Positions 50,101 to 60,880 of a stretch of DNA of 64,000 nucleotides are shown here, in pieces. Position numbers and translations under genes: made by a program. A model generated the notes under the pieces. It was not told the DNA's origin. It saw nothing but the letters and a program-made list of their open reading frames with translations, and did no database searches. The number at the start of each line of letters is the position of its first letter. The first letter of the stretch is position 1. This DNA comes from Druceiella hillmani (taxonomy: Eukaryota; Arthropoda; Insecta; Lepidoptera; Hepialidae). The DNA lies in NCBI GenBank assembly GCA_039881145.1, contig JAYKKI010000132.1, forward strand, positions 3,297,001 through 3,361,000, in the 5' to 3' direction.

Positions 50101-52951
50101 TATTTTTCATGCTTAACGCATGTAAAAAAAAATATATGGAAATATTCATAAGTATATATTAAAGCAATGGAGAGAAAACTGTTAATAAACAAAAACAAAA
50201 GTTTAAATAAGATATTCAATTTGAAGGCAAAACTTTTGAAAAGGAAACGCGAGATGAAAAGAAAAGCAACAAGAAAAAAAAGACAGGAAAGCAAGCATCG
50301 AAGAAAATTGTGGGAAGCATATTTCCGCGTCACTCTTGAAATTGTACACAAACGAAATACTTCATGCATGATAAAAGTTCGCACGTAGAAGACCAGAGAT
50401 TTTTCTTTCATGAAAATGGCTATGTGTGACTATCTAGATAATTTTTCATGTCTACTACAAGATTATGGACTCGTAAAGAGTCATTAGGATGGTAAGTGAA
50501 ACTTGTTGGCGGACTTATGTTATGATTAGAAAAAATTGACTAATTAATTGCGATTGTTTATAGGATCTATATAAATTTCATTAAAATAAATAGAATCTCC
50601 AATAAACAAAAATTCATTACCATTCTAATAATTTATTTATTGGCAAATTTTCGCGTCACTTCATGACATTTTAATGCTATCGCGCGGCGCCTCGTGTATG
50701 GTGCGTCATATGACGTTTAAAATTGTAATTAAGATACTTTTTTGCTCAACTGAGTGGGAATGGTACCATCTCAAGGCAAATATAAAAATATGTATAATTT
50801 TAAAACGTATACACAATTAAATAGATAACATGATTATCTTAGTGCACAGTAGTGCACCACAAAATTCTTAGTGGTAATACCAAACATTTTACTCTTTACC
50901 CAAATCATATCATAGTTTTTACTCATATTACACCATCTTCATAACTCAACTTCAGTGCAAGATATTTGAATGGCACATTTTACAGCATAGTTTTAGATGA
51001 TATATAAATCGTGTATGTACCATTTGAAAGAAAAAAAATTGTGATGAAAAGATTTGTCTCTTTACAATTCGAACGCAAAAGATAAATTTAAAATGATTAT
51101 TAAAAAAAGACCTCCAAAGAAATAAAATAAATAATGTATTCTTTATCTGTACTTAATACGTTACGTTTACTACTATACAATTAATATTTAGTATAAAAAA
51201 TGCCAATATTAATAGCAAATGTCGTGATTTGACAGATATCGAAAGAAAGTATTGAAGTCACTCTAAGTTATCTCTCAAAGTATACTCAAGTACTTTACCT
51301 GTAACGGAAAGACATCCACTGTCAACACTAGCGACAAAATTATAAAAAGAAAAGACCTGACTTTACAAATTGACAACGAACCTTTTTTTCCATAAGCGGC
51401 AATGACACTTGCTTTTAATTTTTTCCCAAACCCTGACATTAAAACTTTTTAAATTGTGTTTTATCCTTTCTTAATACATTGCACGTTATAAAAACAAATG
51501 CTCAAAAACGGTCTAAAGGTAACGTTAAAGGATACGAAAAGAAAATATATTTTCCTTTAAGGGTTGATTAAATAATTTTTACTTTTGATTTTTGATTGCG
51601 ATTGTTGTCAATCCCTAGATTCACCACAATCGCAACTATGAAATATCACATTAATATAATAAGGAAAATTATGTATTAAGATACGCTGGTTTTTTATATT
51701 TATCTGGGATAAAATTAATCGGAGACAACGAAGGTTTTATTACCTTTATTTCAACGCCACAGTATCAGATAAAAATACGGTATTTTATATTAAAGAGAAA
51801 ACGAAAAATTTAATGCAGAATATAAATATATTATACAAGGAACATTAAAAGTTGTATGGAATTTTTCAATAGTGTAGTTCATATTTACATTCTTAAAAAC
51901 TTTTCAAAAAATGGAAGATTATGATCTAGACGTTTATGTGAGTCTTCAATAGTGTATAACGTTATTAAATGAACATACATTTTTGTTTCTTCATAGTAAC
52001 ATTATAATTTATTATTTAAAAATAAATTGGCACTAAAATCTTATGCTATTGTTTAAAATTGGTACGTCGTTTATGAAAACATTTTTAAGTCATCCTACGG
52101 CACATTTATTTACTAAATGATAAACCATTAAAAATATATATTACAAAATCTTACTTCTCATTTTTAGTCATTACTATTTATTTTGAAGTTATTTTTTAAG
52201 TAACTTTCCTAATTTTGAGTTTATTGAATCTTTACAAGAAGAACTCATACTCGATAAATGTTTTAAAAACCCATCTTAAAAAGGTCCATCCATTACCATG
52301 TCCATTTTTCATACATATTCTTGATCTTCTATAAAAAGGGCATGTGATCCGATATTATTTCTTAATTTATTTTCTTCTCCACGACGTCTTCTGCAGTAAA
52401 ACTAAACTATACTTTAGAATTAATGTAGTTATCTGCTTTGCTCATAAACGTAGAATCAATTCTGTTATTTCACATATATGTTCCAATATTTATATATTTA
52501 CGTATAATAGATATTTAGAGAATAATAAATGTTTGAAAAAAAAATTATAATTTTATGTATTGAGAGACAAAATTGGTTACAAAACTAATGAAATTTTTAT
52601 ATCTAAATACATATATTTCATAATGTGTTCTAAATTCATTTTGTAACTGAATTGACTATCGTAGTCATAGTCATAGTTTTTATTCGATATTAGTACGTAA
52701 AGCATACTCAGTCAGATCACCTTGTTCATTACTAAATAGAATAATAATATAGTCAAAGGCCAAAAAACAACAATCAAAACAATGACATGCGTAAAGTAAG
52801 CTTTTGTATTCATCAACATCTTCAGACGTTGTTCTTGTAAGTTAGAAGTTTTGGAGGTAGAGGGGTGGCAGACAATTTTTCTATTTTCAACAATATTTTT
52901 AAAACTGTCATACAGAAAAAGTTTTAGAATAAATTCTTACATATTCTTATA
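47141..52951. other. AT-rich spacer
   Basis: No gene, RNA or repeat recognised in 5.8 kb. 48340-48780 is a little less AT-rich, with two unrecognised open frames. A lysine/arginine-rich frame at 50167-50388 is mirrored by a hydrophobic minus frame and looks compositional. A GC-richer patch with TCGCGTCACTTCATGACA lies near 50660-50720. Confidence 0.4.
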
Positions 52952-53261
52952 ACTAACAACATTTTATAGTGACCGAATCAATATTTCACATCTTTACTTC
53001 TTTAATTAATGTAGTGACTTGGCAATCGAAAGGCAACTTAATCACATAAGAATAATTCGCCATTTTAAATAGTTTTAATTGAAAATAGTGGTAGGGGTAA
53101 ATTTATTCATACAAAAACTTAAATAAAACGCTCAGTGTGCTAATATTATGTAGATTTTGTTGTATATAGATTCGATTGTATATGCGATTGTCATGTCACT
53201 CTATTTATTAAAGAAATAAGGATATCAAATATTGATTCGGTCACTATAAAATGTCGTCAGT
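52952..53261. mobile_element. 310-bp MITE, Tc1/mariner type
   Basis: Termini ACTAACAACATTTTATAGTG (left, from 52952) and the reverse complement of the right end, ACTGACGACATTTTATAGTG (from 53261 inward), begin terminal inverted repeats of about 76 bp with about 85% identity. The 27-bp core at 52960-52986 / 53227-53253 is identical except at its last base. A TA dinucleotide flanks each end (52950-52951 and 53262-53263), as expected for Tc1/mariner-type insertion. The ~155-bp middle is AT-rich with no coding capacity. A source transposase cannot be named. Confidence 0.88.
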
Positions 53262-53387
53262 TAATTAATAAGGTAACAATTTATGACAAAGTTTTTGGAT
53301 AGATGGTCTTATAGATAGTTACTGAATAAATTGACCGACTTGGTTTTGCACAAGAGATCGCAACTTTTTACTGTAGAAAACTTTTAC

Positions 53388-53463
53388 AGTCGAGGCACAT
53401 CGGAACAGCATTTCGGCGCTCGCGCTAATGAGCACCGAGATGCTGTTCGGATGTCTCTCGACT
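53388..53463. other. GC-rich imperfect hairpin, pre-miRNA-like
   Basis: Arms 53388-53421 and 53430-53463 pair over 34 positions with five non-Watson-Crick positions (two G-U if read as plus-strand RNA) around the loop GCGCTAAT. It lies 125 bp from the MITE, in a GC-rich island (53330-53570) that gives open frames on both strands because of the palindrome. Size and pairing fit a microRNA precursor, but I recognise no known microRNA and there is no expression evidence. Confidence 0.35.
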
Positions 53464-53570
53464 CTCATGCGTCGTCCCTCTGCATCGCAAGCGCGACCAA
53501 CTACAAACGTATGCAAAAGGCTGGCATGACAATAAGCATCATACGACCGTGGTCGCGTCGCGTTCTTTAA

Positions 53571-55560
53571 ATTTATTTTTATTATGTATTTGATAATGGT
53601 AGTAGGTACATACTGTTAATTTAGCGAATATTTTAATTTCTGTTTTAACCCCAAATTATGTGACGAAAAATTGTATGTTTCTTTAACTTTTAACTTTTAT
53701 TTTAACTTTTAATCGCATATGTATTCCTATAGGATTACAGGGGTCAGTTCATATATCTAGACAACAGGACCGAAATTGCGGTATGTTTTAGCCTTTGCTT
53801 TATAGACTAAATAGTAATTGTATTCAAAATTTGAAAATTCTGTGTCAGCTAGAAGTACCCTAGAATTTTGATGATCTGTAAATGTGTCAGTGCCAAAATT
53901 AAGGAAGTTTGTTTTCCAATAATTTCCAACTACAGATTCAAATTGTATGTAATTTATGAATATACCTATTTATATTATTCCCTCTTGGTTACTAAAAATT
54001 CAGGCTTTCAGCGTTATTTACAATGGAGTTATAGAGGTCGAAAATATCCTGAATGGTTTCGAGAAAAGGATGGTACGGCTGTGACTTTTTTGTTTGCTTT
54101 TGCTCGACCTGGCATACATTTCACTTTAGTGAAAAAATAAATTCGGCATAAATAACGTTTGTAATTTAGCTATGATTTACGAAATAATGTCTATTATAAA
54201 TTATTCATTTTTTTTAAACATCCTTTATTGGATATGGATGATACAATCTTAATATACAATTAATTTATTATCAATGATGAAATGTACTAGGTTTTATTTT
54301 CAAGTAAATCGTGTGCGGGCTTACTGTACTAATGTTCAGCTCCCAGGTAGATGATTGGTCTAAGGAAAAAGGAGGATACAGAAACGGCTCGAGTACAATA
54401 CCAGGTGGAGATACGGGATATTATGAATAATTATATGCGAGGATCCGGATTATTTACCTAGTCATTTTACAACCAAGTCGATAATATGTTAAAAAGTTTG
54501 TCGGAAAAAGGCATCACACTATTAGAGGAAACATTAACGCTGAGGTGAAAGGCAAGTTGGTGGATTAACATCTACGAAAAGTAATTGGCAAATATAGTAT
54601 TGTAGAAAAAAGTGAAAGGACTGTGTTTTGCGCTGTAATTTTACGCTAAAATTTTAAACTATATTAAAAACATGTTTCAAAAATCATCCAAGGAGACTTC
54701 ATACGTAGGTGATAATAAGTAACCTACCATGCAATTAAATAGAATACATCCCTGTTGCCAAAAGATTGAAATTATATGTTAGCAGTACTAAAACCTACCC
54801 TGTAGCTGACTGAACTTCTAATGGTGGAGATAATTCTAAAACTCAAAACGTGGTATAGAATTGTTGAAATACCTTAAAGAAGACAAAACAGTAGAGAACT
54901 AAAAGTTTTTAGTTAGTCTTTCAAGATGAAAGCAGCTGATTTTGCCATGGAATTCTATGACTATATATTATTTCTATGACGACATATTATTGTTTAAAGG
55001 TATTAATCGCCACATCGCATAAGGACGCCCCTCGCTAAATATGAATAACAGAGGAAACATGGAAGACTATTAGGGAACGAAACGAACTACCGACACGCTA
55101 TCGCGACTTTGGCCATGCAGACTTGTTATATGAATCTTAGAATTTCATAATTGCCAATGAAATTAAATATCTATATTTACACTTACTTAAATACAATTAA
55201 TATATGTGTTATAAATGAATAAATATAATATAGTTTCATATTATTGATACAGTAGTTTATTTGTGAAAAAATATCTATTAATTATAGTCTCTATCCATAA
55301 ATAGAGACCAAATCAAACTCGACTGCATTCGTTTAAATTAAACGTTGAAAAATTTTCTTTTCTTTAGATGTAAATTATTAACTATCTCGAATATTATAAT
55401 GCCACAGGTTTTTATCATTGAACAACATTGTTTTTTAATACTGACGTGGTAAGAAAATTAATGTATGGATAGAAATAAATTTATTATTCCCATTAAATAA
55501 CCAAAAAAATAGGTTTGTACTAAATAAAGTTCGTAGTATATGAATGTAGTTCGTGGTCAA
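53571..55560. other. AT-rich spacer with weak coding-like traces
   Basis: A 90-codon plus frame at 53868-54140 and a long, stop-interrupted, less AT-rich region at 54300-55130 suggest old mobile-element sequence, but no family could be recognised. Confidence 0.35.
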
Positions 55561-55570
55561 GTTACGTTCT

Positions 55571-55616
<46 letters not shown>

Positions 55617-55636
55617 TATATATGATAGAACGTAAC
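55561..55636. repeat. Inverted repeat enclosing a (TA)n tract
   Basis: GTTACGTTCTATCATATATA at 55561 is repeated inverted, ending ...GATAGAACGTAAC at 55636. The 24-bp arms are perfect, and the middle is TA repeats with one CACA interruption. Confidence 0.93.
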
Positions 55637-56260
55637 TGGAGTAAGCATGAGTTCCGATTTCCTTTATTTCGCTGCTTATTTCAACATTACAACTAAGTTA
55701 TTTAAAATCAATAATTTATATTCACAAATGATGAATAAATATTTTTTTCAATCCAAAATAATTTCTTTTGTCTGACTTCTACATTGAACAAATCTTTAAA
55801 TTGATTTTTAGATTTTGGTCAGACGTTCACGTGAGAAAAAGTAAAGTTAAAGTACTTTTTCACATAAATGAAGAATGACATCTAAACAAAAAGCTTTGTA
55901 CTATCCAGATAAATTATAAAAGCTTAAAATTATTTTAGGTTGCTAATTAACTTTGAATATTTAAATCATAAATTATCTTTAGTTTTATCCTATTTTGCAT
56001 TAAGAATTTTAAAAATTTTCGCTTGAAACACCTATGTATTCGTTACGACAATTAGAATTTATTCATAATTCAAAGTCTTCTCAAAGCAATTTAAACGTCA
56101 CTCAAAGCTCACGCAATCACTCGCAATTAAAATAAAACGCTATTAACGAAACAAGAACAATGCCCTAAGACAAGGTTAAATGTAAGAAAGTAGAACGTTA
56201 TGTCTAATAACTAACCTTAGTGACCATGAATTTTTCCTACTTTGTTAAAGAAAATATAAT
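55637..56260. other. AT-rich spacer
   Basis: Nothing recognised. Confidence 0.5.
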
Positions 56261-56361
56261 AGGTAAGGCCCACACCCCGTTTTTCTTTTTCATTTAGTAA
56301 TGTAAGAAAAAAATATGTAAAAGGTCACTCCTCTGTTTTTTTATTTCATTTCGTAATATTA
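56261..56361. repeat. Diverged tandem duplication, ~54-bp period
   Basis: 56261-56304 (AGGTAAGGCCCACACCCCGT...) and 56315-56361 (TGTAAAAGGTCACTCCTCTG...) align through TTTTTCATTTAGTAAT-like ends. Confidence 0.7.
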
Positions 56362-56852
56362 ATTAACACATGTATGCTCGTTCAGGTGAATATATTTTTA
56401 AACACGACAATAACTCGAAATTCTGATATTTACATTTAATGTACAATTCAGCGTGTTTTTTTCACCTGTTTCGACTTAAAATATGTGCGCTTCTCTAACA
56501 ATTATGTGGAACGGATGACATAGAAATTTTCTTGTTCCTTTTTAAAAAAATATTCCACTCAATTAATTTAAATTACCTTACATACATTCAGTTACTTCCT
56601 CTATAATTTAATAATTTATAATAGACACAATTTAGTAAATCGTGTCTTAAATACAAATGTTACCGTTGTAAATTAGAAATAAGCATTTTTGTTGAGTTCC
56701 ATACGTTTCAACTAGGGAAACTTATAATTTCGTTTCATGTTTTTGCCCATTCGCCTTCCTTATGTTACCACCTAGAGATTGTATAATATCATCCATATGA
56801 AATAATTTCAGAAGTAAAAAAATCAGGCGACAATCTCAATTAATACCCATAT

Positions 56853-56927
56853 AATAAATCAATGATATGTAAAAGGCATTTTAAATATATAGTATTTAAA
56901 ATGCCTTTTACATATCATTGATTTATT
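56853..56927. repeat. Perfect hairpin, 35-bp arms
   Basis: 56853-56887 and 56893-56927 are exact reverse complements (left arm begins AATAAATCAATGATATGTAA), with the 5-nt loop TATAG. Confidence 0.97.
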
Positions 56928-57244
56928 TTCTGCCTAATAAAATAAAATTCTTTAATATTTCATAGGGTCCTGTGCCCCAAACTTCTGTTTCCATTCCTCC
57001 TCAAAATCTATTTGATTTAGAAAGTTAAAAATATGATATTCAAATGAGTAAATTGAAATTTTTGGTATTAATTACGGTATTGATTAAGAATAAATTTGGT
57101 AAGAATTAGTTCATCCTTACTCCTTAATATGTAGCGGTACTTTCAAATTTGGAAAACATTCCATTATATTAATTTTCACCTTTATCTAAGGCGTAGGATT
57201 GCAAAATTTTATGTATTCATATAATGAATGTCATTATTCATATT

Positions 57245-57426
57245 CAGAACTTATTATCAGATGCCGAACTGGTGGATGGTGTAGTATTTTGCAAAGCAAC
57301 AACTACCAGTAGCAAGTATCTTGAACCACGGTTGACACATTGTTTATATCTAGAACTCATCATCAGACTCTGACCCAGTAAATGGTAACTTTCAGTTGTA
57401 AATATTTTAAATCACAGGTGATTCAC
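57245..57426. repeat. Diverged tandem duplication, ~106-bp period
   Basis: 57245-57340 and 57351-57426 share CAGAACTTATTATCAGA / TAGAACTCATCATCAGA starts and (A)ACCACGGTTGACAC / ATCACAGGTGATTCAC ends. Confidence 0.6.
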
Positions 57427-60009
57427 TATCATTCCTTAAGAAATTGTACAGTTTATTTCCGGACTTAATCATCATATGAGGCCATCTAACCTCTTTAAAA
57501 CCAAAAGGAATCACTCAAATCGGCCCAGAGATCTCAAAGAAATCGGTTTACATATACCCAAGTATTCCCTATTTAGAAATCGGTTAAACACCTACAGTAA
57601 AGAAATAAAAAAGGTTACCAAACATTTTTTTTAAACTTTAATATTTATTTAATACTCATTTCTTCGGGTGTAATGAAAAACATAGGAAACTCATAAATAA
57701 TGCAAAATTTAAACAAATACTGCTGAGGAAAATTTTATATGGTCTACTTTTCTGAAGAAAATTGGCATAAGCACTTACCAGTTTCCGATTATAATTTTAC
57801 AAATACCACTTGTATGTTACAGTAAAAGCAAAAGTGAAATAAGTTCGAAAGTTTCTTTTATAATAGTAACTTTAAGCAATGTAAACGAAATTAAATATTG
57901 AATAATATTTTGTATATCGGAAAAGATCTTCAGCAAGAATGTATAACAGGCGTTCAAAAACAAACATTAATAAACCATTTATTATTGTTTAAATAACTTT
58001 AGAATAGCAATTTCTTTCGTTATGGAATGAACTTACCAACAACAGATTATTTATTCCATACGTTTTGTTACTAATCGAAAAATAGTAATTTTTATATAAA
58101 AATCAAGACTTGCATTATGCAACATTGTATCTTAGAGTTGTCGATTTGACTAAAGCACATAATAAATATTCAAACGGTCGACAAAAAACCGGTCGAAATA
58201 AATAGAATAAAAAAAAATATATATTTAAACCAATTCCTTATTTTCTGAGCAAAGTTCGGACGAGCAACTCATTTCAAATATTTCCATTAGTCTTTTGGGT
58301 TTAGAATATGCCTTTGTTAACAATAATTTAAAAAAGAAAAGTGGGGGCAGTCTATGAACGTAGAAATTTATAAGAACATACTGTAGTTTCTCTAAAAAAA
58401 ATCCAAAATAAAAATTTTTTACTATATTTTTGTAGTGTTATATTGTTGTAGATATTTGTTGCGCATATTGTTGTAGATATTTTTCATCGGTGTTAAGTAT
58501 ATAGTTAATTGTATTTATATTAAACTCTACAAATATTTAGTATCTTTCACTGTTATATCTGTTTTTCTTCTTGTTAGTCAAATTATTAAGATTATTTATT
58601 TTCTCAATAATTTTTTGCCAAAGACTAAAAGTATGAGGCTTTTTAATACTAATTTTAAATACTCATTGCCGAAATCGGAATTTCGTAGTTAAATTGTTAT
58701 TTACGTTTCTAAGATGGAATTTTTTATCAATATTTCTTAAAATATTTTAATGTCTTGCGTATAATTTATAATGTACCTTGATGTTTCCTTTGTTATGTAT
58801 TATTAAATTTTGGGGTTTCTTTAGGGAATTTTTAAAATCTTTATTATATTTGATTAAATTTACTTTACTTCTAGTTATTTTCAAGTTGTTGCTTTGAAAA
58901 CATGCACTTAACATCTTACGTATGTGTAAAATACTAAGAATATATTAATATCAAATATAGAATACAAATTTTTAACTATTTTTTTTCTTATTAAGTTTAT
59001 TCCACCTCAACGGCAACTTGTAATTTCGCGCTTGTTCTAATTTACGTCTTATCAACAAAGTGTAAAAGCCGGAACAAACACATCTCAGCTACGCAAGAAG
59101 GTGTATCAATTCCTTTGAGTTAATATTTATCAAGAGGGAAAAGTTGACTTAAGAAAAATTACCAAACTTGTTTAGTAACACTTTAGTTTGTCCCTATTTT
59201 ATAGAAAACAATTGTACATCCATGTCTTAAATTTAATTGGCTATATTTAAAATACCATTCATGATGCGCCTTCTAATTTATTAAAAAATAATGAACTTTG
59301 TATTAAACAAATATAAAGAAATATTTGAATATTCAGGTAACGTTCCTAAATTCAAACAACCATACAAAAATACAAATAACAATATATGATATAATTTTAT
59401 ATATTCTGTTAAAAGAAAAACGATTTCAATGATCTACCAGAATTTCAACGATAGCAAATAAAAAACTTCTCAAACAAATTGCGTTAATGAAAATATAGAA
59501 ATTTACAAATATAACTCGCATTCCCCTAATATTCAAGTACAATTTATAAATTAACATTTAATAATAGAAAAGTAGAAAGTCTTCTAATAATTTAGGAAAA
59601 TGAAATAGTAGATAGATGCTTAAGTATAAATTATCGAATTAGATAGATCCATACAAAGCAAAATGTATTTAATATATATTGTGATTCTCAATTGTCCTTC
59701 ATTACTAAATAGAATTTCGACACGGTTTTGTTTATTCTACACCACGGTGTAGAGAGCGGGCGTCTTAAATTTACTTATCGCAATGTCAACACAAATCTGA
59801 TAGAACAAAAGTTTTTGTGCAGACTCTGTATAGAGATATAATGCGTAATTTGGTAGTAAGTAGCTTTAATTGTAACAAGGCAGAAAACTGTTATTGTTCT
59901 GGTAATCTTCATATGGTATTTGTGGTATTAGTGATTAAAAAACCATGAATTAAAATATTATTATTATGTTATTAAAAGCTTAACACCAAAATATTTCTAC
60001 AAGAAGAAT
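57427..60009. other. AT-rich spacer
   Basis: Only a small tandem duplication at 58440-58490 (ATATTGTTGTAGATATTTGT-type unit of about 27 bp) was seen. No gene or RNA recognised. Confidence 0.45.
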
Positions 60010-60880
60010 ACATATTATATTGAAAACACCAGAAAGTTTTCCTGGGAAATAATTTTTGTCAGATCTACGTAACCTCTGAATACTTTTCACTGAATTATTA
60101 TTAGAAACTTGGATAATAAAATTAATTCTATTTTGATGAGTTTTTCATAAATTTAACTTTTAATTGTAGCAGTTAAATAGAATTCAAAAGATAATAGGAG
60201 TCAAATATAATGACAGAATGAAATTTAGCTACTTCTTGATTGCATGTGTAATATTATAAATTTTTCTTATGGCTTCGTAATAATAATGAAGTATTTATAA
60301 ATTTTCAGTTGTTATTAGATTGAAAAAATATAATGATTTTTGGATGACGCTAAAATTACATGTTTCTCTGAATGTTAACGAAAATTCCGTGATTCAATTT
60401 AATATGAACATATTATATTGGAAATCCTAGTTTTGCTATTGCCCATTTATTGCCAGATCTACGTAACCACTGAATGCCTTTCGCTAAAGTACTATTTTAA
60501 ATTTTGATAATAAGATTAATTCTACTTTATAGAGGTTGCTGTAAGCGTAACATTATAGAGGCTGCTTTGAGAGTGTTATGAGTGTAGGAGTTAAGCAATA
60601 TTCAAACATAACTTAAGCAAAAATATAATATTAGGTTGAAACTTAACTATTTACGGATTGTATTCATTTATAAAGTCTCCATATTTACAAAGTAGTTAGA
60701 AATATTTTGCAATTTTTCTGATTGCTTTGTAAATATGGAGATTTATAAACTTTCAGATTCAAAATATCAGATTGCAAAAGTATAATTATATGTGGATGGT
60801 TCTAAATCTACAGATTTCCCTGAATGTACAGAAACATTTGGTGACACCGCTCAAGACTGGATTACTCATAATTATGTAAG
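60010..60880 (+). repeat. ~398-bp tandem dimer
   Basis: Unit 1 (60010-60407) and unit 2 (60408 to about 60880) align throughout: ACATATTATATTG, then CAGATCTACGTAACC(T/A)CTGAAT, then ATAA(A/G)ATTAATTCTA, then TTTATAAA(T/C)TTTCAG, then TTTC(T/C)CTGAATGT. Unit 2 is longer because of an internal insertion of roughly 60 bp that includes an inverted copy of its own sequence. It may be two monomers of a satellite or a segmental duplication. Confidence 0.75.
60667..60749. repeat. Hairpin created inside unit 2 of the dimer
   Basis: 60667-60692 and 60725-60749 are complementary apart from one 1-bp gap. Only the right arm has a counterpart in unit 1 (CTTCGTAATAATAATGAAGTA region, about 60272-60310), so the left arm is the added, inverted copy. 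Confidence 0.85.

Noticed and set aside
50100..50411. Basic protein (plus) or membrane protein (minus)
   Set aside because: The lysine/arginine-rich plus frame and hydrophobic minus frame are complementary consequences of an A/G-rich strand. No homology recognised.
53319..53570. Opposed open frames as genes
   Set aside because: Both frames arise from the GC-rich palindrome at 53388-53463.
53868..54140. 90-codon plus-strand gene
   Set aside because: The second half looks mildly protein-like, but no family is recognised and there is no promoter or splice context.
54300..54620. piggyBac-like transposase fragment
   Set aside because: Only a short SEKGITLLEETLTLR-like stretch looked suggestive; neighbouring blocks of the family are missing and the frame is full of stops.
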